Both the position numbers and the translations under genes were made by a program. The notes under the pieces were generated by a model. The model was not told the DNA's origin, did not search any database, and saw only the letters and a list, made by a program, of their open reading frames with translations. From Methylovirgula sp. HY1 (GTDB lineage Bacteria > Pseudomonadota > Alphaproteobacteria > Rhizobiales > Beijerinckiaceae), in contig NZ_CP073765.1 in assembly GCF_019343105.1 (NCBI RefSeq), positions 186,001 through 250,000 on the forward strand: a stretch of DNA of 64,000 nucleotides. Direction: 5' to 3'. Positions 57,351 to 64,000 of the stretch are shown here, one piece after another. Positions within the stretch are counted from its first letter, which is position 1. Every line of letters starts with the position of its first letter.

Positions 57351-58736
57351 CTATTCGACGGGTTGCCGTGCCAGGCCGGACGGTCCGGCGAGGACCAGAG
57401 CCGCGCTGAGGAGAAGCGCGATTGCGATGACAGTGAACATTGCGAGAGGACCTTGGCTGCCGAGCAGGGGCAGGAGCAGGATAGGGACGAGCATCGAGAC
57501 GACCCGTCCGACGCCCCAGGCGCTTGCCGTGGCCGTCGCGCGCAACGGTGTCGGAAAGAGTTCGGCGCCGTAAAGGCCGAGAACGGCGCTGTAGACGGCG
57601 CTCGCCAGATTAAAGCCGGTGCCGAGCAAAATCAGCGGCGTCAGGCCCGTGCCGAGTGCGAAGGCAATGCCGAGAGCCGCCATTACGATAGCGCAGAGCG
57701 CCAGCGCGAGCCGCCGCTCGATGCGATCGACGAATGCGGCCGCGGCGGCGATCCCCAGTGTCGGGCCAAACATCGACACGCCAGCGAAGAGCAGGGAGTC
57801 GCCGAGGTGAAAGCCCTTTTGGATCATGACGGCGGCGCTGAGCAGCGGAAATCCGATGGTGGCCCAGGGACCGAGCGCGTAAAGCAGTCCAAGCAGTAGA
57901 ATGCGCCGTCTTTGGCGCGGCTCGACCGCGAAGGTTTTAATGCCGTCCCTCGGGGCGTGCATCGGCGCGAACTTTGTCTCGTCGATAAGCGGAGGGGCCT
58001 GTCGTCCCGCCGCCGCAAATCTCCGACAGCTTTTCGCCGCTTCGGAGGCCCGCCCCGTGGCGGCGAGCCAGCGTGGCGACTCGGGCACGAGAAAGAACAA
58101 CAGGGCGGTGATCGCCGAGATTCCCGCGCCTAGGAAGAGCGCCCAACGCCAGCCTTCGATCGACAGCGGTGCTAGCGGCGTGAGCCAGCGGATCAAGAGG
58201 ATCATCGCAGGTGCGCCGAGAAAAGCCACCGCCGCGCAGAGCATCATCAGCGGACCGCGGCGCGACGGCGGCAGCACGTCCGAGAGATAGGCGGCGGTCA
58301 AAGGCGGATAGCCGCCGAGGGCAAGGCCCGAGACGAAGCGAAAGGCCGTCATGGCGCCGATATTCGGGCTCAATGCCACCGCAAGCGAGCCGAGGGCGAG
58401 GAGGGCCAACGCGATTTGAAGAGCCGCGCGGCGGCCTCTGCGATCCCCCCACCAGCCAAACAGCGGCGCGCCGACCGCGCCACCGGCGAAGACGGCGGCG
58501 AGAAGCAAGGAGACCGCAGCTCGCGACGCATGATAGGGCGGCGCGAGAAGCAGAGCCGAGAACGTATTGCTCAAGGCGACTTCGCCGATATCCGCGGCAA
58601 GCCCCAGCGCGCATAGCGCAAGGATGGCAAGGTGAAGCCCGTTCAAGGGCAGGCGATCCAGCCAATGAGCAATGGAGATCCGTCCCGCAAAAGCCGTCGG
58701 GCTCGCCTGATCCGATGTGGCAGTTTCGATCCTCAA
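57351..58736 (-). CDS. MFS transporter (metabolite:H+ symporter type)
   Basis: 461 residues with 12 hydrophobic segments. The loop 2-3 signature GWWGDRRGRRAALQIAL and GELFPT-like GAELFPTPLRATATASAWGVGR near helix 8 place it in the sugar/aromatic-acid symporter group. The TTG at 58736, with AAGGCGGGG before it, is preferred; longer frames shadow the regulator. It follows the TetR gene by 11 bp, so the two form one operon. The substrate is unknown. Confidence 0.82.
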   Translation of the reverse strand: MRIETATSDQASPTAFAGRISIAHWLDRLPLNGLHLAILALCALGLAADIGEVALSNTFSALLLAPPYHASRAAVSLLLAAVFAGGAVGAPLFGWWGDRRGRRAALQIALALLALGSLAVALSPNIGAMTAFRFVSGLALGGYPPLTAAYLSDVLPPSRRGPLMMLCAAVAFLGAPAMILLIRWLTPLAPLSIEGWRWALFLGAGISAITALLFFLVPESPRWLAATGRASEAAKSCRRFAAAGRQAPPLIDETKFAPMHAPRDGIKTFAVEPRQRRRILLLGLLYALGPWATIGFPLLSAAVMIQKGFHLGDSLLFAGVSMFGPTLGIAAAAAFVDRIERRLALALCAIVMAALGIAFALGTGLTPLILLGTGFNLASAVYSAVLGLYGAELFPTPLRATATASAWGVGRVVSMLVPILLLPLLGSQGPLAMFTVIAIALLLSAALVLAGPSGLARQPVE

Positions 58737-58747
58737 CGGGCCCCGCC

Positions 58748-59392
58748 TTACACTGTCTCGCTGGATGCCCTGCGGCGCGCGCTTTCCGCCGGCAGCTCCG
58801 CACCGCCGTAAAGAATGAATTGGCACATTTCGCGATATCGGTACCCCAGCTCTTGCGGCGGAACCGGCGGCAGGCGCTGGTTCACGCCGCGCGCGCCATT
58901 GGAAAGCGCCTGGGCAAGCTGCTCCGCGGTCACGTCGTCCCGCAGCTTCAGAAACCCTGCCCGGGCAAGTTCGAGGAGCTCTTTCGCCAGCTCGGCTTCG
59001 AAGAAGTGTGCGACCGTCGTGACGATGTCATTGCAGCGGGTGAACACCTCGGCGTTCAACTCGACGAGGTGGGGTGAGGCATTGGCCAGACGCCGGGTGT
59101 CGCCGAAGCGGATGTTGATGATCGCGGACAAGATGTCGAGCGCGCTCCCGCCATTCTCGCGCTGCTGTCTCCCGGAGGCGAATCCGTTACTGAGAGCGAG
59201 TTCGTTCCGGAAGAGCATCGCCGCACGGAACGCTTCTTCCTTATTGTCGAAATAATTATAGAGCGCGCGCGTCGAGAGATCGCAAGCCTTCGCCATGCCG
59301 AGCATCGACAGCTCGCCATAGCCGAAGTCGCGGAAGGCCTTTTCAACCTTCAGCAGCAGCGCGGGGCTCGGTTTTATTTTTCGTTTGGCCAT
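58748..59392 (-). CDS. TetR family transcriptional regulator
   Basis: 214 residues from MAKRKIKPSPALLLKVEKAF; a TTG at 59509 would add 39 residues. The DNA-binding domain is near the N-terminus (GYGELSMLGMAKACDLSTRALYNYFDNKEEAF). The C-terminal effector domain has no clear match. It probably represses its own operon with the MFS gene. Confidence 0.85.
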   Translation of the reverse strand: MAKRKIKPSPALLLKVEKAFRDFGYGELSMLGMAKACDLSTRALYNYFDNKEEAFRAAMLFRNELALSNGFASGRQQRENGGSALDILSAIINIRFGDTRRLANASPHLVELNAEVFTRCNDIVTTVAHFFEAELAKELLELARAGFLKLRDDVTAEQLAQALSNGARGVNQRLPPVPPQELGYRYREMCQFILYGGAELPAESARRRASSETV

Positions 59393-59584
59393 ATTGCTTG
59401 GATCTATTGCGATGGAAGAGATCGATCGGTGGGGAGTGCAGGCTCTGCGCCAATCGGTGGCGGATCCAAAAGAAGGTCTCCTTGACACGGCTAAGGGAGT
59501 GAAACCCAATGTCCAACCGTTTGTGTGCTCGAATGTGCGCCCGCAGCTTACGCCGCGGGTCGCGGGGCTAAATCAGGACCAATA

Positions 59585-62500
59585 ATGACTCAAAGTCAAA
59601 CCGATGCCGCCGCGCATCGCATGCCCCTCGGCGAGGCGCTCGTCTATGCGGAGCGCTGCCGAACCGAAGGCCGGCTGATGGAGGCGGAAGCGCTCTGCCG
59701 CCGGGTGCTCGAAACCCAGCCCAATCTGCCCGAGGCGGCGCATCTGCTCGGCGTCATCGCGCATCAAGCCGGCAAGCTCAGCGAGGCGATCGCGCATGTG
59801 AAGCGCGCGACGAAGCTGGCGCCGCAAAATGCGCTCTTCCATGCCAATCTCGGCGAAATGTATCGCCAAGCGGGGCGTCACAAACTGGCGATCGAGACAG
59901 GCCGCCGCGCGGCAGCGATCGACCCCACTATGGCGGTCGCCTGGAGCAATCTCGGCGCCGCGCTCTTCGAGCTGAAAGACTATGAGGAAGCGGTGCGCGC
60001 CAATCGTGCCGCGATCGCCGCCGATCCCGCTTTCGCGCAAGGCTATTGCAATCTCGGCAATGCGCTGCATGGCTTGAAGCGCTTCAATGAGGCGATCGAC
60101 GCCTATCGCCGTGCCGTCGCGCTCAACCCAAATTATGTCGACGGCTGGGCCAATCTCGGCACGGCGCTGCATCATCATGGCATCTATGCCGAGGCGATGG
60201 CGTTCCTGCGCCGCGCCATCGCGCTTGCGCCCGAGCATGCCAATGCGCATTCCGGCCTCGGCATTCTGCTCTTGATGCAAGGCGATTTCGCCGAGGGCTG
60301 GGCCGAATATGAATGGCGGCTGCGCTCGACCGAGCGCAAAGGCCCGCGCTTTCCCGAGCGGCCCTGGCAAGGCGAGAGTCTCGCCGGCAAGCATATCTAT
60401 GTTCAGGCCGAGCAAGGCTTCGGCGACACGCTCCAATTCGCCCGCTATATTCCGCTCCTGGCCCAGCGCGCTGGCAAGGTGAGCTTGCGCGTGCATCAAC
60501 AGCTTGTCTCTCTCATGCAGGAAAGCCTGCCTGGAATCGACATTTTCGGCGATCGCGGCGATCCCGCACCTTATGCCTGCGACATCGCCTTGATGAGCCT
60601 GCCGCATCTGTTTAAGACGCGGTATGAGACCATCCCCGCCGACGTGCCTTACCTGCGCGCGCCAGCCGCCGCGATTTCTGGCTGGGCACAACGGCTCGCG
60701 CCGCTGCAGGGGCTGAAAGTCGGACTCGTCTGGGCCGGCAATCCCGAACATACCAATGACATGCGGCGCTCGCTCGATGCTGCGCTGTTGACGCCGCTTT
60801 TGGATATTCCCGGCACGTCATTCGTGAGCCTGCAATTCGGTCCGCGCGCCGTCGATCTCAAAAAGCTCAAGAATGGCGAGAAGAGAGTCCTGGATCTGTC
60901 GCGCGAACTCGGCGATTTCGCGCATACCGCCGGGGCTGTGACGGGTCTTGATCTCGTCATCACCATCGATTCCTCGACCGCGCATCTCGCCGGCGCGCTG
61001 GGCAAGCCCGTATGGGTTCTGATCTCATCCGTCGCCGATTGGCGCTGGCGCCTCGATCGTGAGGATAATGCCTGGTATCCGAATATGCGCCTCTTCCGTC
61101 AGGCGGAAGGCGAAGATTGGTCCGTCGTCATCGGGCGCGTCGGGGCCGCGCTCCGGGCCGCCGCGACAGGCGATGCTTCGGTGCTGATGCCGTTCAAGCC
61201 GGACGGCGAGCGGCGGGCCGCCGAGGCGGCCGCGATCCTAACGATTGAAGCCGCGCGCGCGCTGCAGGCTGCCCCGGCCGCGATGATGCGAACCCAGGCG
61301 CTGCCGGCAGGACAAGCCCTGCTGCTTGCCGAACAAAAGCGCCGGCAAGGCTTTCTCGGCGATGCCGATGAGCTTGTGCGCGGCGCGGTTGCAACCGAGC
61401 CAGATAATGCCGACGCCATCCATTCGCTGGGCATTATTGCGCATCAATCGGGCAAGCTCGGCGAAGCGATCACGCATGTGCGCCGCGCCATCGCGATCGC
61501 GCCCGATATCGCGCTCTATCACGCCAATCTCGGCGAGATGTGCCGGCTCGCCGGGCACATTGACGAGGCGATTGCCGAAGGCCGCCGCGCGATTGCCCTC
61601 CAACCGGATTACCCCGGCGCGCTGAGCAATCTCGCCATCGCATTGTTCGATGAGGGCAAGTTCGAGGAGGCGCTCAGCCATCTCGATCGCGCCGTTGCGC
61701 TGCAACACAATTTTGCCCAGGCGCACAGCAACCGCGGCAATGCGTTGCAACGGTTGAAGCGCTTTTCGGAAGCCGAGCACGCCTATCGCCGCGCCCTCGA
61801 GTTCGAACCGAAATTTGCCGATGGCTGGAACAATCTCGGCACTTGTCTGCGCGAATTGAAACGTGGTGAAGAGGCCGAGGCTGCCTATCGCGAGGCTCTG
61901 GCGCTCAAGCCGCATGATCCGGATGTCCTCGACAATCTGGCCTTGGCGCTGAAGGATCTCGACCGCCTCGATGAAGCGGCCGAAACGTTTCGCTTTGCGC
62001 TTTCGATCGAGGCGCGCAGCGACAAGATCCATGTGCATTATGGCGCACTCCTCATCGATCAGGATAAGATCGCAGAGGCAGGTGCTGCAGCCGGGCGCGC
62101 GCTGGTGCTCAATCCGAACAATCCCGACGCCGTCAATCTGATGGGCCGCATCGCCTTCGAGCGCGAAGACCTGCATGCGGCGCTCGGGCATTATCAGCAC
62201 GCGATCGCCTTGAAGCCAGATCTCGCCGATGCCTATAACAACATGGGCAATGTGCTGAAGGAACTCGGCCGGCTCGAAGCGGCACGCCATGCCTATATCG
62301 AGTCACTCAGGCTCGATCCCAGCGTCACCGGCGTCTACGTCAATCTGGCGGATTCGATGACATTCGCGCCCGGCGATCCCTATCTTGCCGCCATGGAAGC
62401 GCTGGCGGCACAGACGGATGGGCACTCGCAGAAGGAACGCTTCCAGCTCGATTTCGCTCTCAGCAAGACTTACGCGGATCTCAAGGACCATGCGCGTTCC

Positions 62501-63376
62501 TTCACGCATCTCCTCGAGTCCAATGCGGCCAAGCGTGCGACGATCTCCTATGACGAAAAAGCCGCATTGGCGTTTTTCGATCGGATCGAGGCCGTGTTCA
62601 CGCACCAATTGATCGCGGCAAAATCCGGTGGCGGCGATCCATCATCGCGACCGATCTTCGTTCTCGGCATGCCGCGCTCGGGCACGACACTCGTCGAGCA
62701 AATCCTTGCCAGCCATCCCATGGTGCATGGCGCCGGCGAACTCATGGCCCTCAACGACACCGTATTGGGCGTCAAAGACATGGACGGCCATGCCGGCGCT
62801 TATCCCGAATTCGTTGCTTCTCTCGACGCATCGGCGCTGCGGCAGATCGGGGCTCATTACCTCGACATGCTGGGCAAACTCGCCCCCGAAGCGGCACGCA
62901 TGACGGATAAGATGCCGTCGAATTATTATTTCGTCGGCCTCATTCATCTTGTGCTGCCGAATGCCAAGATCATCCATACGGTCCGCGATCCAATCGATAC
63001 GTGCATCTCGTGCTTTTCGAAATTGTTCACGGCCGAGCAGAACCACACTTACGATCTCGGCGAACTCGGCCGCTATTACCGGCGCTATGAGCAGCTCATG
63101 ACGCATTGGCGTGGGGTGCTGCCGCCGCGGAGCTTCCTCGATGTCCGCTATGAAGAGGTTGTCGCGAATTTCGAAGCCGAGGCAAGGCGCATCATCGCCT
63201 ATTGCGGGCTCGAATGGGACGATCAGTGTCTGTCGTTTCATGCAACGGAGCGGCCGGTCAGAACCGCCAGCGCGACGCAAGTGCGCCAGCCGATCTACAA
63301 AAGTGCGGTCGGGCGCTGGCGCGCCTATGAAGAATTTCTGGAGCCTTTGCTCTCGGCGCTTGCAGGTCGCAATTAA
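59585..63376 (+). CDS. TPR - glycosyltransferase - TPR - sulfotransferase fusion protein
   Basis: 1263 residues from the ATG at 59585. Residues ~20-270 hold seven or so TPR units (AWSNLGAALFELKDYEEAV, YCNLGNALHGLKRFNEAI). Residues ~280-540 resemble the heptosyltransferase-like domain often attached to TPRs (QAEQGFGDTLQFARYIPLL, GLVWAGNPEH, TIDSSTAHLAGALGKPVWVL). A second TPR block spans ~595-990. Residues ~1015-1255 are a sulfotransferase: FVLGMPRSGTTLVEQIL (PAPS 5'-phosphosulfate loop), TDKMPSNYYFVGLIHLVLPN, HTVRDPIDTCIS. No signal peptide. Likely modifies a glycan or protein; it could be O-GlcNAc-transferase-like in layout. Confidence 0.82.
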   Translation: MTQSQTDAAAHRMPLGEALVYAERCRTEGRLMEAEALCRRVLETQPNLPEAAHLLGVIAHQAGKLSEAIAHVKRATKLAPQNALFHANLGEMYRQAGRHKLAIETGRRAAAIDPTMAVAWSNLGAALFELKDYEEAVRANRAAIAADPAFAQGYCNLGNALHGLKRFNEAIDAYRRAVALNPNYVDGWANLGTALHHHGIYAEAMAFLRRAIALAPEHANAHSGLGILLLMQGDFAEGWAEYEWRLRSTERKGPRFPERPWQGESLAGKHIYVQAEQGFGDTLQFARYIPLLAQRAGKVSLRVHQQLVSLMQESLPGIDIFGDRGDPAPYACDIALMSLPHLFKTRYETIPADVPYLRAPAAAISGWAQRLAPLQGLKVGLVWAGNPEHTNDMRRSLDAALLTPLLDIPGTSFVSLQFGPRAVDLKKLKNGEKRVLDLSRELGDFAHTAGAVTGLDLVITIDSSTAHLAGALGKPVWVLISSVADWRWRLDREDNAWYPNMRLFRQAEGEDWSVVIGRVGAALRAAATGDASVLMPFKPDGERRAAEAAAILTIEAARALQAAPAAMMRTQALPAGQALLLAEQKRRQGFLGDADELVRGAVATEPDNADAIHSLGIIAHQSGKLGEAITHVRRAIAIAPDIALYHANLGEMCRLAGHIDEAIAEGRRAIALQPDYPGALSNLAIALFDEGKFEEALSHLDRAVALQHNFAQAHSNRGNALQRLKRFSEAEHAYRRALEFEPKFADGWNNLGTCLRELKRGEEAEAAYREALALKPHDPDVLDNLALALKDLDRLDEAAETFRFALSIEARSDKIHVHYGALLIDQDKIAEAGAAAGRALVLNPNNPDAVNLMGRIAFEREDLHAALGHYQHAIALKPDLADAYNNMGNVLKELGRLEAARHAYIESLRLDPSVTGVYVNLADSMTFAPGDPYLAAMEALAAQTDGHSQKERFQLDFALSKTYADLKDHARSFTHLLESNAAKRATISYDEKAALAFFDRIEAVFTHQLIAAKSGGGDPSSRPIFVLGMPRSGTTLVEQILASHPMVHGAGELMALNDTVLGVKDMDGHAGAYPEFVASLDASALRQIGAHYLDMLGKLAPEAARMTDKMPSNYYFVGLIHLVLPNAKIIHTVRDPIDTCISCFSKLFTAEQNHTYDLGELGRYYRRYEQLMTHWRGVLPPRSFLDVRYEEVVANFEAEARRIIAYCGLEWDDQCLSFHATERPVRTASATQVRQPIYKSAVGRWRAYEEFLEPLLSALAGRN

Positions 63377-63505
63377 GCGCAGGCAAGAGGGAACCCAACC
63401 TATACGTCAAACGCCCTATGGTTGTAGGCACGGCTTCGTTTCATGGTCGGCTCCGGACAGGCCTGAGGGGGTCTCAGGGCAAAGCAGCCATCGCAAGGGA
63501 AGACC

Positions 63506-64000
63506 ATGAAGTCATACGCGCGCCAGTTACTCGCGGCACCACTTCTCATAGCCATGTTGCCGGCAAGCGCCCAAGCCGCTGGAAGCGTCAAGGTCGGCAT
63601 CCTCCAATCTTTGAGCGGAACCATGGCCATCAGCGAGGTCACGGTGAAGAACGCCGAGATGATGGCGATCGACGAGATCAACAAAGCCGGCGGCGTGATG
63701 GGCAAGACGATTGTGCCGATCGTCGAGGATGGTGCCTCAGATCCCGCGATCTTCGCGCAGAAGGCGACGAAGCTCGTGCAGAGCGACGGCGTGGCCACCG
63801 TCTTTGGAGGTTGGACATCCGCTAGCCGCAAGGCGATGCTGCCCGTCTTCCAGCGCCTCCATAGCCTTCTCTGGTACCCGGTGCAGTTCGAAGGCAACGA
63901 GTGCTCGCCCAACATCATGTATTCTGGTGCGCAGCCAAATCAGCAGATCGTCCCGGCGCTCGATTGGGCGGAATCAAAAGGTTATAAGACCTATTTCCTC
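63506..64000 (+). CDS. urtA: Urea ABC transporter substrate-binding protein, 3' end outside the window
   Basis: 165 residues visible, starting [20 protein letters not shown] with a signal peptide cleaved near AQA, and AAGGGA six bases upstream. [35 protein letters not shown] and [20 protein letters not shown] are the UrtA signatures. Periplasmic urea receptor of the UrtABCDE importer, usually controlled by nitrogen status; the rest of the operon should follow. Confidence 0.93.
   Translation, partial: MKSYARQLLAAPLLIAMLPASAQAAGSVKVGILQSLSGTMAISEVTVKNAEMMAIDEINKAGGVMGKTIVPIVEDGASDPAIFAQKATKLVQSDGVATVFGGWTSASRKAMLPVFQRLHSLLWYPVQFEGNECSPNIMYSGAQPNQQIVPALDWAESKGYKTYFL

Noticed and set aside
57258-57899. 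213-codon plus-strand ORF
   Set aside because: Antisense to the MFS transporter; highly charged shadow translation typical of GC-rich membrane genes.

Overview
The window looks like chromosomal DNA of a GC-rich alphaproteobacterium. The gene families point to Hyphomicrobiales, perhaps near Beijerinckiaceae or Methylocystaceae. That placement is an inference from UrtA, IorAB, a RIT element, TPR-sulfotransferase fusions and exopolysaccharide-type glycosyltransferases; no rRNA or tRNA marker is present. Two large parts carry host functions and a mobile-element graveyard separates them.

Positions 1-23573 and 28751-30851 are a surface-polysaccharide (O-antigen or exopolysaccharide) locus. It begins with a large glycosyltransferase/methyltransferase fusion cut by the window edge. 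Next come CDP-glucose genes rfbF and rfbG, an SDR reductase, rfbH and a split transketolase, which together suggest a CDP-linked 3,6-dideoxy sugar that may be branched. A convergent block holds a polyprenyl-phosphate glycosyltransferase, GtrA and a HAD phosphatase. The dTDP-L-rhamnose operon rfbBCDA follows, then an IS200/IS605 element, four glycosyltransferase-like genes and, after an IS-filled gap, gmd and fcl for GDP-L-fucose. Three nucleotide-sugar branches (CDP, dTDP, GDP) would feed the glycosyltransferases.

Positions 23.9-28.4 kb and 30.85-47.7 kb are almost entirely mobile DNA: two IS21, two IS3 remnants, two IS630 plus a remnant, three IS66, a group II intron piece, a RIT element (three tyrosine recombinases inside 92-bp perfect inverted repeats) and several tnpB copies. 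The elements are nested: an IS66 with an 8-bp target duplication sits in ritC of the RIT element, which itself sits in tnpB of another IS66. At 31.4-31.9 kb there is an unexplained AT-rich array of GGTGAGAA/TTCTCACC palindromes.

Positions 47.66-56.5 kb hold a RES/Xre toxin-antitoxin pair with a palindromic operator and a decayed molybdenum hydroxylase operon (iorA, iorB, triheme cytochrome c). iorA is split by an IS200/IS605 element carrying an ISAs1 copy, and the cytochrome gene has a frameshift. An IS5 and an autotransporter remnant follow. The last part is ordinary chromosome: an MFS transporter with its TetR regulator, a giant TPR-glycosyltransferase-TPR-sulfotransferase protein, and the start of urtA (urea ABC transporter).
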